Shown: positions 9,951 through 21,588 of the stretch, piece after piece
Numbering within the stretch: position 1 is the first letter of the stretch
Layout: every line of letters starts with the position of its first letter
DNA from: Siphonodentalium dalli
Lineage: Eukaryota; Mollusca; Scaphopoda; Gadilida; Siphonodentaliidae
NCBI GenBank assembly: GCA_032622095.1
Contig: CP136062.1
Span: forward strand, 153,196,875-153,260,874
Direction of reading: 5' to 3'
Length of the DNA: 64,000 nucleotides
The notes under the pieces: generated by a model
The model's input: only the letters and a program-made list of their open reading frames with translations
Told to the model about the DNA's origin: nothing
Database searches by the model: none
Translations under genes and position numbers: made by a program

Positions 9951-10455
9951 GTTTCCAACTATTTTGATCCCATAGGAATAACTAATGAAATAAATAAAAT
10001 TAAAATATCAAACAGTATCAAATGTTATTTAATAACAAAAAAAAACTATATAATACGTAAACAAGGAACGACTGAACAAATAAAACAACCAAGCAATAAG
10101 CACATAACCCTTTTTAGTTAATTTGTGATGTTTTGTCATGGAGTTGTGCACCAACATATTGGGAATAGACCATGTTTTATGTGTATTTATTTTATTTTAT
10201 TAAATATATTTTTCATTTCGCTCGAACCATCCAAAATATCGAGAGAAATGTTAATACGCTCGTATATGCTTAGCTGCTAATTTGTATACGAAGCATTTAT
10301 ATAAATAACCCAAATTGCACAAGTAAGCCCAAAATAGAGTTAAAACGAACTTAATTACAAACTATATACCGGTACATGGACTGGCTAAATCGACTAGGAC
10401 TCACTTTATGAAATGACACCTGGACAAAATGAAATTAAAACATGTGTCCACAAGA

Positions 10456-10526
10456 CACCATAAACACCTCCCCCGATCCAAATTCAGTTGATTGCCGTCA
10501 ATTTTGGATCGGTGGGGTTTGTGGTG
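10456..10526. repeat. Small foldback (stem about 25 bp)
   Basis: Arms CACCATAAACACC/CCGATCCAAA and TTTGGATCGG/GGGTTTGTGGTG pair around a 19-base loop. It probably belongs to a small MITE, but no outer boundary was set. Confidence 0.6.
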
Positions 10527-10654
10527 ACTCTTTAAGGCGTCTTGGGGGGGCATCTTACAGCACCCTTTGTTTGACCTGAGAAATGGCATGGAATAAGGAA
10601 TGGAAGTCACGTGGTTCGTATAAGTTTAATACAAGCTGAAAAATGCGACTTTTT

Positions 10655-10727
10655 GAAGAAGAAAAAAACAGTGGCGGCCATTTAAAAAAAAAAGTGACGT
10701 CCATAATGAAAAAAGTGGCGGCCAATT
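10655..10727. repeat. Three short AAAAGTGGCGGCCA-type repeats
   Basis: Three poly-A blocks each followed by GTGGCGGCCA or GTGACGTCCA occur within about 75 bases. Confidence 0.6.
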
Positions 10728-10971
10728 TGAATCAGTCGACCATTATGATTGGTTTGTTGGGGCGAAAAATCAGTCTTCTCAGTTCACATTGGCCATTCAT
10801 GTCAAATTTCATGCTTTGCGTTGACACATAATTATATATAAGAAGGCAGTGTAACTCACCGAAATTTATCATAAGTGGTGTAAATTCAACATAATTGATA
10901 GTTCGTTGTGATCACTTGGTTATTTTCACGTATCCTTCCAAATAATAGTCATCGTATTTCCCTGACAGAAC

Positions 10972-11530
10972 CAGGGTTCGCACTGCCACTTGCCAAATTT
11001 GCCAATGGCAAAAATAATTCACATTTGGCAAGAAATATTTTCATTTGGCAGAATGTTTGGCAAGTCACTTTTTAATTCCTCAAGAAAGTTGAAAATATTG
11101 TTCAAACAATACCATTCATTTCAGGAAAATCTTACAAAATAATTATGTAAGTAGTGTTTTATAAGGTTTAGGAAAAGTTAACACCTCTATTAAGATGCAG
11201 TTAATCTCATAGCATTAGTACCAATGGTTGGCGGGATTACTAGTATTTAGTGTGGTGGTGGTGTTTACATAGCTAATCCTCATGTGTTGTGCTCCTCTGA
11301 TGAAGCAACCCTACTACCATTGTATTATTCGGTGATTGGCTTATTGTTGTATGATAAATCACAATAGAGATGCGTGTATAATTAACTAACTGCTTTTATA
11401 TCGATATCAAAAGTCGTTCAAACCGCGAGTGTCGGATAGCATTTGGCAAATGCTAGAATAATATGGCAAAAACTATTTTCATTTGGCAATTTATTTGGCA
11501 AAAGTAAATTTTGGTCCAGCGCGGACACTG
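10972..11530 (+). mobile_element. hAT-like MITE, copy A, with intact 8-bp target duplication
   Basis: The left end CAGGGTTCGCACTGCC and the right end, read inverted as CAGTGTCCGCGCTGG, are imperfect terminal inverted repeats, followed by tandem (T)TTGCCAAAT-type subterminal motifs on both sides. The flanks 10964-10971 and 11531-11538 are both GACAGAAC, a perfect 8-bp duplication as made by hAT transposases. The 559-bp element has no coding frame, so it must be mobilised in trans. Copies at 19953, 24964 and 63713 share its interior in inverted or partial form. Confidence 0.93.
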
Positions 11531-11538
11531 GACAGAAC

Positions 11539-12455
11539 TGATTAATTTGGGAGAGAACCGACTCGATCGAGAGAAAACCGATCAAGATATCACACAATTC
11601 GCAGTTTTCGTCGTTGTTATTACTCGCACAATAGGATTTTCATAATGTTTACGTTATTTGGGACCATAGATTATGAGGGGAATGGAAAACTAATCGAATT
11701 ATCACCTAGATGGCTCAAAAATTACGTTTTAACTGTCAAAAACTCGCGAAAATGTATAATTTGGCTCATCAAGAACCGTCACAAATCAGTCAAAAACCAT
11801 CACAAATCGGCGATAGAACGACTTCCGATGTAACATTTCCCACAGAGTGTTGAAATATATATGTGGCAAAGTCAACATGACGAAATATAAAAAAAATTTA
11901 AGAATAAGAGGAAAGCTTCCAAAACTCCAAATATATGCATAGTATAATATATATATATAGAGGCGAACAGACTTATTGTTGTACCGCCACCACGCAATCG
12001 AAGATGAGTGCTCGGTAATAAATGATTATTCAGAAGGGCAAGGACATTTCCCAATATATACATTGTGTCTTTCCGAGCGAACATTCGGCATTAGGCGAAA
12101 ACAACCGAGGAGTCCGATTGCTGTGCTATCACAAACACCAAAGCACAACCAAATGCATAAATCCACATGAAAGATATACACGGCGAAATGTTAATATGGA
12201 CACGAATTCACAAATTTCCAAGTATAGCATGGGTTGTAGTTTTGGTAAAAATAAATGGACCAAACCCGTAGTACATGGGTGTCCTTTCTCCCAAGCTGGA
12301 ACCGGTATAGAATATGCCTGCTGCCCCTCAGCGAGGGGTAAGAATCCCCTAATTTGACACCCTGTTTATCGTGGGATGCATCCCGCGATGTGTGGTGTAG
12401 GAGTCCTGGTGGTATTAGGGCTCCATATCACCTTGAGGCATCGACCTGCTGCGGC
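11539..12455. other. Unassigned sequence
   Basis: No gene or clear repeat is supported. Frames of 62-111 residues (for example 12022-12357) have no recognisable motif. Confidence 0.3.
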
Positions 12456-12459
12456 TTAA

Positions 12460-12836
12460 CCCTTTACCCAACAAACCGGCCAAATAAAGCTTCAACAGCC
12501 TAAAATATCTTCGGTCTGCCTCAATAGAACCATACAAATATGGATATCATTGGAACCGGCTCATTGACCACATTGTGATGGTTATAGTTATGCCCTGTGC
12601 CAATGCATTCTCTTATATATGCGAGTCGACCATAGGTCGCCTCGCATATATAAGAGAATGCATTGGCCTAAAAAACACTTTAACACTTTTTACCATTTTT
12701 TCTTACGTTCTTTAACAATTTTATAATTTTTAATGTGTTAAGCCAATGCATTCTCTTATATATGCGAGGCGACCTATGGTCGACTCGCATATATAAGAGA
12801 ATGCATTGGCACAGGGCCCTTCTGTTGGGTAAAGGG
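12460..12836 (+). mobile_element. PAL-1 MITE copy 1, TTAA-flanked, two large palindromes
   Basis: Outer inverted repeats CCCTTTACCCAACA and TGTTGGGTAAAGGG are flanked on both sides by TTAA (12456-12459 and 12837-12840), the target duplicated by piggyBac-type transposases, whose termini also begin CCC. Inside are two 69-bp hairpins (12599-12667 and 12742-12810), reverse complements of each other, built from the arm GCCAATGCATTCTCTTATAT continuing to GCGAG. Between them is an A/T-rich spacer. Left of the first hairpin is a unique arm with AACCGGCC and a CACATTGTGATGGTTA block. No coding capacity. Confidence 0.92.
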
Positions 12837-12840
12837 TTAA

Positions 12841-13770
12841 CTCATGGTTCACTTTGGACCTGCATATCTCGTAGAAGTTCATATATGAAAAGATGGCTTC
12901 AGATCATAAGCAATCGGATATTTTGGATAATAACTCTCGACAAACAGAATAAGAAAAGTGAAATTCAATGCCAAATTCCGACCATATTCGGAAATATGAT
13001 GGCACAACTACTAATATGTGGATCTTAATGAAAAGTAAGCATGAGACCATACTCGGGACGGAATGGGTATGTCTCAATAGAGTGTCACAAGTATAACCTT
13101 CACTCGGAATACTATATACATTTACTTGTGTTACAGCTTATAGCAAATGCTTGTGGTGCAGTTATTGACTTGCTTTAAAAAACGAGGTATACATGCACTC
13201 ATGAATTCCACGAAAAGGCGGCCATGGATACCGATAATGGGTATTTGCATCATTAGCATGTCATCGGGGAATGTTGTTGCTTCTTCTGTATTTCATTATT
13301 ACTATCCAATGAATATATTTTGGAATGGTCATTGCCCTCACTATACAATCTCTTAAACACCAGATATTGTGTGACTGGGGATCAATGATGCGCACATGCG
13401 CAGTCAACGCATATTTTCATATTTTGCCAAATAAGGTCAATGAACCAAGCAGCTCAAGGGTCATTCTATGTTAATAGTGAGGCATGTGTGGAAATGTTAT
13501 TTTTGTCACATTTCCCATATCACAATCTGTCTCAATTACCATAGTATCCCCTTTTTGCACATATATTTTAGTAAAATGACGGTTTAACCCCTACCAACAA
13601 CCCGTTTCTAAGGTAAAAACAGTCGCATAGCAACCGTTGCCATGGAACGTATTTTCGTGATTGCCCCCATATCTGAAAATAATACGTGGGACCTAATATA
13701 CACATGTGCCAAGTTTTATGCTTTTATGACAATGTCCGCACTTGTTACACAAAAAACTATTCCTAAAAAA
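12841..13770. other. Unassigned sequence
   Basis: No gene or clear repeat seen. Confidence 0.3.
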
Positions 13771-13776
13771 TCGCAC

Positions 13777-14182
13777 GGTGATTCCGTCACGCCCATTGTG
13801 TGATTCCGTCACGGCGAACAAACCGAGTTAACTAGTAATATACACACAAGTGTGTGACAATGCGGCTTTTTTCTGCAAGTATAATGTATCTACTTTACTA
13901 ATTGGGAACTTTTTCCAGGTCAGCTTGGCTGAATGAGCAGGGTTCTTCAATAGTACGGACCTACCCTCATATTGATGGCACTTTTTTGGTGATTCCGTCA
14001 CGGACACAATTTGACTCAGAGTGAGATGATACTTAAATACACATATAGTTGTATATAATCAAACAACTTAGTATAGTATGTACAGTGTTTTTTTATTTTA
14101 AGCGGTACCCTACTGGTCATAATTTTAGATGTTATAGGCCACAGAAAAGTGAAATTCCGTAAAATTTGGTGATTCCGTCACG
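13777..14182. repeat. Four GGTGATTCCGTCACG motifs, about 185-bp period
   Basis: The motif occurs at 13777-13791, 13800-13813 (less one base), 13988-14002 and 14168-14182. The last three are spaced 188 and 180 bases. The motif has dyad ends (GTGA...TCAC). Intervening sequence is only weakly similar, suggesting a decayed satellite with a conserved box. Confidence 0.7.
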
Positions 14183-14732
14183 CTGGAATTCATGACTGCA
14201 CATTTTTACATTTACCAAACATTCGAATATTAGAAGTTTCACTCGTTCAGTTGGCCGAATATTCGAATGTCAAAATTGGCCGAATACCGAACACTAATCA
14301 ACGATAGATAAATCTGACGTTTTTCAGTTACCATATCTTGCACAAACACATGTTGGTTACACCCCATTATACCTTAAATAGCAGTCAGGCTGTGTTGATA
14401 AGTCCTGATATATCTTATTAGTCTGAGATATTATGGCTGAGCTGGAGTGACAAATGTTCATAGAATGTCGAAAACAATTGATGCTAAGGAAGTACTGTTA
14501 AACAGCTATGTTGGGGGCTTCAGTCGGTCTCAACACCCACATGGATTGAAGGTTGGACACATGAAACTTCCAGTGACTACATTTACACCGTTAAGCGAAT
14601 TGTATGAAAAAATACATTTGCACATGTACACACGAATATCTCGCACCAAAAACATTTCCAAATGTCTCGACACACTCAGCAATGGATCGTTCATTTCCCA
14701 GTTGAGAATATGAGTTAAGTGTACAGAAATTT
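14183..14732. other. Unassigned sequence
   Basis: Only short repeated CGAATATTCGAAT-like blocks at about 14220-14290 stand out. The 88-residue frame at 14447-14713 is unrecognised. Confidence 0.3.
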
Positions 14733-14946
14733 ATGGTAGATATTTGGCACAGCTGCATGTTACATGTAATTGTCTCCGAGACATGCCGAGACTATGTCTG
14801 GGACTATATAACACCAAGTCGCCGATTTTTAGAAGCTGCGTGTGTTTTGTGTTATATATGTAGTCCCAGTTATGTACACAGGGCAACGCTCGGTATATCT
14901 CGGATATAAGTACATACAACATGCAGCTGTGCCAAACATCTACCAT
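14733..14946. mobile_element. Foldback MITE, 214 bp
   Basis: Left ATGGTAGATATTTGGCACAG and right (inverted) ATGGTAGATGTTTGGCACAG both continue into AGCTGCATGTT and a CCGAGA block. An inner pair CTGGGACTATATAACAC and GTTATATATGTAGTCCCAG makes almost the whole element self-complementary. No clear target duplication. Confidence 0.85.
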
Positions 14947-15039
14947 ATTCACAACTCGGACACAATAAAATGTGCATATAGCGTCCTACGTGCGACGTCG
15001 AAATACAGCGGCCATTTGAGCTTCACTATTTGTTGTGGT

Positions 15040-15140
15040 CGCTTCGGTAGCCGTGTAGTATTGACGTCGGACTTGAGTTGCAAGGAGCGCTCGCCGTCAC
15101 GGGTTTGATTCCCACCCAGCCCCCCCCCCCTCAAATATTT
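15040..15140 (+). mobile_element. tRNA-like SINE fragment
   Basis: An A-box-like GTAGCCGTGTAG (about 15047-15058) and a B-box-like GGTTTGATTCC (15102-15112) stand at tRNA-like spacing, followed by a C-tract. They look like the head of a tRNA-derived SINE. A folded tRNA gene is not supported. Confidence 0.5.
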
Positions 15141-15912
15141 AAAACACATGTAGCTTCTGAAGAATATTAGATGAGAAGCAAGTTTCATACCCTGACATAT
15201 TTTCTGCGGTGTGTCCAGCACTCAGACGGAAATTCAAATCGATGTATGTGATCACAACTGCCAAAGTTGAGGCGGTTGCTCCAGAACAATCTACTCAAGT
15301 TGAGCCAGTTCCAAAACATACTCAAGCTGAGCTTATTGCTTCGAAACAATCGCCACACATTCTCAAAAACAGGTTGATATTTGAGTTTGGAAAGTTTGAC
15401 ACGATACTTCAAGATAAACGTTTAATTTTCTATTACTCCACACATTTTTGTGGGTAGAAGCTTCCAGTTGTGTGAAAGACGACATTCTGTGTCACCTACC
15501 CGATTGTCAACTTGGCGCATTGATAAACTAAAGGCTCACCCCAGATTCATAAAATATAAGTATCATGGCAATGCACCACATCACATATTTCGATGTGAAG
15601 CTTTGCTAAATTAAAGGCTCACTCAATTTTCGATTCCACAGATCACATTATATAAAATATATGCCATATAACATTTGAAAGAGTTTCTGCAAAATCTATT
15701 ATTTTCAATGGAAGGCGAATTTTGTTGCATTCTGTGAGAAATAACGGGGGAAGTCTTGGGTTAATCTGAGAATCTCTGTCGCTTGGTGGACAGTCCAAGG
15801 TCACAGTTCTGTATTCTGGTGAAATATATATTCCTTGGTTCCTCTGCCGAGTGGTACAGAATATGGAATAGGTTGTGTATACTGTGTGCTAATTTAATCC
15901 GTTTTATATTAT
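15141..15912. other. Unassigned sequence
   Basis: No supported gene. A short phrase, TAAAGGCTCAC, recurs at about 15531 and 15613. Confidence 0.3.
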
Positions 15913-16230
15913 ACTAGCAGGTGACCCGACTTCGTCCGGGCTTTGACCTTGAATTGACCATTTTGAAGGTCAATGTCAGGTCGGAGTCATGATTTGACCC
16001 GTCCAAAACACTCCCCGGACAAAATTACCCGTAGGTATCAAATGTCGTCGAAATCCGTCCAGCAGTTTTTCCCGGCCATAGCTAACAGACAGACAAACAG
16101 ACAGAAGTCCCAAAATATATATTAGATCATTTGTGGGTACCCGTTTCAAGGTGAAGGTCACCTCGGGTGGAAAAACTGACCCGATGAAAATCTCCCCCAT
16201 TCACCCTTATGATGTCATACAGATAAAGCC
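15913..16230 (+). mobile_element. GTGACCCGACTTCGTCC repeat, copy 1
   Basis: It starts ACTAGCAGGTGACCCGACTT and holds a TTTGACCTTGAATTGACC phrase with several GGTCAA blocks, a GAAATCCGTCCAGCAG phrase and an ACAGACAGACAAACAGACAG tract ending AAAATATATATTAGA. Such ends are typical of widely dispersed non-autonomous invertebrate elements. The class is not determined. Confidence 0.7.
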
Positions 16231-16849
16231 TCTCGGCGATGAGTCAAGAGAAACGGTTTAGTGCAAGTACATTATTTACGCGATGTGTCGAAAACGGAAA
16301 CATAAGACGATCGATGGAATCAACTAATAAGTATTGTTCCCGGGCAATAAAAAATATCTTATGACTTGCAATAAATCTCTCCTCATAGTCCACACCCTGG
16401 GGCATAACTGGGAAGTGAAGACATAATTTTAGAAGGCCTCGCAAGGGATGAATTGACGCCGAATCGAGTGCGTGATTTCGAGTGACAAAAATGACGATGT
16501 CGGAAATAATAACATATCTCGAACCCGGTGGTCGTATAATTCGATTTTTCATGGGAAAATGGACAGACTCCACGCTTTAATTGTATTAGGCAATTATCGA
16601 AGAGACATAAACGCATTTATTAACAATTTTGCCAGCCTTGGGAAGATTCGTAGAAGCGAGTTCTAGGTAATGGAAATGCATGCATATTTCCTATGTAACA
16701 GTTTAACACATACACGCTCTTTGTCAACGACACTGCGGATACGAACGCTCTTTAACTATCACGCGATTAACCCATGAACTACCAATTACGGTGGCGGGGG
16801 ATTGGAGAATGAGTGCTCTGGTGTTCTCAGAAGCGGTTCGATGACATTC
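16231..16849. other. Unassigned spacer between two repeat copies
   Basis: Contains overlapping frames of 60-110 residues on both strands, none recognisable. Confidence 0.3.
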
Positions 16850-17530
16850 CGTCTGGGATTTTACCCTTATATAGCAAGTTTGGGCTAAATCCGTCCGGCA
16901 GTTTTCCCGACCATAGCTAACAGACAGACAGACAGACAAACAGAAGTCCTAAAATATATATTACTAGAAGGTGACCCGACTTCGTCCGGACTTTGACCTT
17001 GAATTGTCCATTTTGAAGGTCAAGATCAAGTGGGGTCACGATTTGACCCGTCCAAAACACTGCCCGGACAAAAGTACCCGACAAAAGTACCCGTTGGATA
17101 TCCATCCGGTTTTACCCGATTTGACCTTGAATTGATCATTTTGAAGGTCAAGGTCAGGTCGGGGTCACGATTTGACCCGTCCAAAGCACTCATTGGACAA
17201 ACGTAACCCTATGTATAAAATTTATTCGAAATCCCATCAAAATTGGCAATTTGACCTTGAATTGACCCGATTTCAAGGTCAATGTCACGTCGCACGGGCA
17301 AATGAATATGCTTATGAGACTCCCCATACGAAAGTACCCACACATACCAAGTTTCATCGAAATCCCGTGATATTCGCGTCGCACGGGCAAATTAATAGGC
17401 CCATGTCACTCCCCGGCCGAAGATACCCCCACATACCAAGTTTCATCGAAATCGGCTCGGCCGTTTTCGAGTCCATCGATTACAGACAGACACACAGACA
17501 CACAGATCTTCCAAAAATATATAATAGATA
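16850..17530 (+). mobile_element. GTGACCCGACTTCGTCC repeat, tandem partial copies
   Basis: A 3' fragment (ACAGACAG tract at about 16919-16950) runs directly into a new start, ACTAGAAGGTGACCCGACTT (about 16963). This is followed by at least two internal repeats of GACCTTGAATTGA...GGTCAA and GTTTCATCGAAATC, ending with an ACAGACAGACACACAGACAC tract and TATATAATAGATA. Copies are nested or tandem. Confidence 0.7.
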
Positions 17531-17569
17531 TGCTTGCACACTAGTCAGTTCTTGAATTGTGTATTCCTG

Positions 17570-17705
17570 ATCGACTTTATTATCGTCATCATCTCCGTTG
17601 TTTTCGTCATCACCGCCTGTCATTGTCGTCTTTTCGTCATCAGTGTCGCCTCGTCATCTTCATCAGTACCACCATCATCGTCTTGCATCCGCCTTATTGC
17701 TGTCG
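17570..17705. repeat. CATC/GTC-rich low-complexity tract
   Basis: Imperfect TCATC and CGTC triplet runs, similar in composition to 40572-40872. Confidence 0.7.
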
Positions 17706-17812
17706 TCAGAATACACAGTTGATTCGAGATGGTAGTTTTTGTCTACCTTATTGTGTTCTTAGTCGTGATATTATCTAGCGGCTGAAACGACGTTCAACAT
17801 CAACTAATCAAT

Positions 17813-18443
17813 CAACCAAACTATAACCACAGCCAAACGTTAACCACAGCCAAACGCTAAACACAGCCAAACGATAACCTAACGCTACGCTCACCACAGC
17901 CAAACGTTAACCACAGCCAAACGCTAAACACAGCCAAACGATAACCTAACGCTACGCTAACCACAGCCAAACGATAACCACAACCAACGATAACAACAAT
18001 CAAACGTTAACCACGACCAAACGATAACCACAACCAAACGCTAACCACAACCAAACGTTAACCACGACCAAACGATAACCACAACCAAACGCTAACCACA
18101 ACCAAACGTTAACCACGACCAAACGATAACCACAACCAAACGCTAACCACAACCAAACGCTAACCACAGCCAAACGTTAACCACAACCAAACGCTAACCA
18201 CAACCAAACGCTAACCACGACCAAACGCTAACCACAGCCAAACGTTAACCACAACCAAACGCTAACCACAACCAAACGATAACCACAACCAAACGTTAAC
18301 CACGACCAAACGATAACCACAACCAAACGCTAACCACAGCCAAACGATAACCACGACCAAACGCTAACCACAACCAAACGATAACCACAACCAAACGACA
18401 GCCAAACGCTAACCACAGCCAAACGCTAACCACAGCCAAACGA
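17813..18443. repeat. 17-bp minisatellite, about 37 units
   Basis: The unit ACCACAACCAAACGCTA varies mainly at two places (ACAACC/ACAGCC/ACGACC and CGCTA/CGTTA/CGATA). Ordered combinations give a higher-order 51-bp unit repeated in the central part (about 18000-18150). Confidence 0.95.
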
Positions 18444-19828
18444 TGTGGTCTTTTGGAAAATCACCATAACCCAACATAATGTCTGAAACGATGAATCAGA
18501 CCTGATTAATACAATTGAAGAAAAATGAACATGCTTTCTCGATTAACATTTCGACTACTGAAGTGCCTTACGAATCTCAATTTCAAACTATCAGTTTGAA
18601 GGAACAAATCATTATTCTTTATAACCAATGGATGATATAGTATTATAACAACACATGTTTACCCTCTCAAAATGAGATTTCTGCTTATTATGTAAAAAAC
18701 AATCTGAAATCATGAGTGTCTGGATTAAAATAAATCAAACATTTTTCATTGCATATTTTATTTTTTTTGGTAACCATTTGCAGAACAATTTTTTTGGAGG
18801 AAAAATCACCACAATACAAGATAATGTCGGAAAAGATAAATCAGTATTGAGTGTTTGTCTGCCAGATTATTTCAAACGTGGTTGAATAATATTTATGTTT
18901 TTATGTTGGTTTTGGTCCTTAAATTTACTGCTTTTATTTTTTCAAACAAACCCACCCCACCCAGTTGTCAAATCATACTTTTTTGTGCAGTTGCCGTTGT
19001 CATGGAGAATTTTCGTCGTGAACTAGACAGGAATATATATTGCCACATATAGCTATCACTTCAAAGCTTCTTAGAAGCTTTCAAAATCTCCCAAAAAGGA
19101 ATGCAAATTACCTTGATCGGTGGGATGGAAGAGATAGTCTGCGTCTTAAGACGTCATGTCTGTTTATTGCCAAGCGATATATCATACCGATGCAATTATA
19201 CAAAAAGATAAAAAGACTGGATACATTTTTCTGCGTATGATAACTCTTAAATCATGGTATAACTGATATGTTAGTCCCCTCGCGATACCGCGATTTTTCC
19301 ATTTGTTACTGTGCTCCGTGTCAAGAAGATACATTCTTCTTGGAGGAACTTAAATTGAATTTCTGTTCACTCAGATGGAAGTCTCGTGTTTTTGCGGCGG
19401 GGACATGGTTGGCGCTTGTATATAATCAATGTCGCTTGTCGAATGAGGGAAAGTTTGCAAGACTCTCATATATCCAAAAAGGAAACACATGTATTTTCGA
19501 GCGAGATGATTAAAATAGGAAGCATTCAATGTCCCGTATATTTGACTGGCATGTCCGCAACGCACGTGGCGTGATCTTTAAACATAAATTTGGATAGAGT
19601 AACACTCTCTGTGGTCGTTGTGTTACGTTCCCGGATTCAACATACGCCAACAAACACACCACATACATATGGACTCTACATTTTCTGAAGAAAAAAACTA
19701 ATCGAGGTGACAAATTCATTAGCTGTTTCAACTGTACACAAATGATCTTTACTTCAACAAAAACCGTATGCTACTTCAATATATCCTCGTGCAAATAGGT
19801 CCATATTGGACCTAAATATTGGCATTGG
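18444..19828. other. Unassigned AT-rich sequence
   Basis: No gene or clear repeat; short frames have no recognisable motif. Confidence 0.3.
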
Positions 19829-19867
19829 GTCATATTGGACTTATTTGATTCTGGAATAAGCCCATGT
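19829..19867. repeat. ATATTGGACTTATTTGATTC repeat
   Basis: The same block recurs at about 20549-20585, on the other side of hAT-like copy B. Related inverted blocks lie near 26870-26910, 27205-27250 and 36525-36560. Confidence 0.65.
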
Positions 19868-19952
19868 AGTGGTCGTATACCCGTTATTCGGTTGGATTGC
19901 GCGGGCAGTTTACAAAATATATATATATATATATATCTAAAGAGGGTACATA

Positions 19953-20528
19953 CAGGGTCCGCGCTGGACCGAAATTTACTTTTGCCAAATAATTTGCCAA
20001 ATGAAAATATTTTTGCCAAATTATTTTAGCAATTGCCAAATGCTATCCCTCTTAGTATAATTTTCTGCAACCTTAAGTTTTATGTTTCGACACTCGCGGT
20101 TTGAAGGACTTTTGATATGGATAGAAAAGCAGTTAGTTAATAATTAATTATACTCGCATCTCTATTGTGGTTTATCATCCAACAATAAGCCAATCACCGA
20201 ACAATACAATGGTAGAAGGGTTTCTCCATCACAAGGTCACGTCACATGAGGATTAGTAATCCCTCCAACCATCAGTACTCATGCTATATGCGATTAACTG
20301 AATCTTAAGAGAGGTGTTAACTTTCCATAAACCTTATAATACACCGCTAATATAATTATATTGTAAGAGTTTCCTGAAATTAATGGTATTGATTGACCAA
20401 TATTTTTTCAAATTGCTTGAGGAATTAAAAAGTGACATGCCAAAACTTTCGCCAAATGAAAATATTTTTTGCCAAATATGAATTATTTTTGCTATTGGCA
20501 ATTTTGGCAAGTGGCAGCGCGAACCCTG
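19953..20528 (-). mobile_element. hAT-like MITE, copy B, with intact 8-bp target duplication
   Basis: Left CAGGGTCCGCGCTGGACC and right GGCAGCGCGAACCCTG are flanked on both sides by GGTACATA (19945-19952 and 20529-20536). The 576-bp interior is the inverted version of copy A, including the GATTGGCTTATTG-type and CACTCGCGGTTTG blocks. Confidence 0.93.
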
Positions 20529-20638
20529 GGTACATATCCTCGAGGTTCATATTGGACTTATTTGATTCTGAATTAGGCCCATGGTGAGCTTATTTTAAAT
20601 TTATTTAACTAAATTGTTTTTAATCAAATTTTTGAAAA

Positions 20639-21030
20639 ACTAACGCAGTTATAACCTCCGCCAGGGTACCCCGAGTCACCACAACAAATTTGGTTGAAAT
20701 CCGTCAGCAGTCTAGGAGAAAAATCCGGACAGACCTATCCTACTCTTTTATATATAGCTGAGTCATGGCCCTTTTCGACTTCGAATTTAACCAATTCTAT
20801 AACATTTTGGTTTCAGACCGATAACTCCAGTTTGGATTATTTGATCAGAACCAAAGTTTGTATGGGTGTTCCCAGCTCAAAATACAGGCTAAATTCGAAT
20901 ATGGGTTCCGTACAATTATTATTACATGAGTTACGGCCCTTTTTCAACTTACTTAATGCACCTGATTTACTAACAATCTACAATTAACTAATGGGCGTAT
21001 TTTGGCCACGCCCCAGCTGTGCTCTTGTTT
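20639..21030. repeat. Dispersed repeat with CCTCCGCCAGGGTACCC start
   Basis: Contains CTCCGCCAGGGTACCCC, CAAATTTGGTTGAAATCCGT and AAAAATCCGGACAGA. The same block is inverted at 37556-37660. The following 20763-20975 has two weak repeats with GGCCCTTTT and CAACTT blocks, like those in the elements at 28122 and 49475. Confidence 0.65.
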
Positions 21031-21051
21031 TTCTTTCACTTCATGCCAGCT

Positions 21052-21161
21052 ATACCTTACTCTTATTCAAATTCGCGCCGTACTTTTTTTCGTACCAATA
21101 TGTGCGCGAATTTAAAACAGCGAAAAATAGTACTGCGCGAATTTAAATACGAGTAGGGTAA
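21052..21161. mobile_element. Small foldback element
   Basis: Arms TTACTCTTATTCAAATTCGC and, inverted, CTACTCGTATTTAAATTCGC with GTACT continuations form a stem of about 36 bp around a loop of about 35 bases. Confidence 0.75.
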
Positions 21162-21242
21162 TCGATATCCAAATATTTAGTGTATTTCTCGTGAATGAAA
21201 ATTGTCATTTTAAGACTAGCGTCTGATCACTTACATTTGAAT

Positions 21243-21410
21243 GGACAGAACACAATGCGCCACCTTAATCAAGAATCTCGTATTGAATGAGTTGCGGACG
21301 GCGCTTGGATATATTTCACGAAAGCGGAGCTTGAGTGAAATGTGACTATGCGTCGTCCGCAACGAGTGCGATAAAAGATTCCAGATTATTATTTCAAGTT
21401 GTGTTCTGTA
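21243..21410. mobile_element. Foldback element with ACAGAACACAA ends
   Basis: Ends ACAGAACACAA and TTGTGTTCTGT are inverted. Inner GTTGCGGACGGCG and CGTCGTCCGCAAC pair, as do TTTCAC and GTGAAA at the centre. Confidence 0.7.
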
Positions 21411-21488
21411 TTTATTCCACATCATTGTCTCGGTTTAAGTTTAATCCATGACGTGACTACCATTGATACCAGTGAGAGCTTTCCGATA

Positions 21489-21582
21489 AATGGCAACAAG
21501 CCATATTTCCGACTAAATCCTGAAAAATTACCCATAATTCTGCTGTGGTTAAGGAGTCGATTATTTAGAGCGTTACTGTATC
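21489..21582. mobile_element. Half copy of the 180-bp palindromic element
   Basis: Contains GCAACAAGCCATATTTCCGA through CATAATTCTGCTGTGGTTA and GTTACTGTA, the right arm of the palindrome at 57246-57425, without its partner arm. Confidence 0.85.
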
Positions 21583-21588
21583 TGTATA

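Noticed and set aside
12599-12810. CRISPR-like array, because identical 26-base arms repeat
   Set aside because: Arms are inverted, not direct; spacers are constant between copies; the context is eukaryotic.
12735-13028. Small protein over the PAL-1 hairpin, similar to one at 58272
   Set aside because: The frame enters the MITE arm (MLSQCILLYMRG type) and is shared only through the repeat.
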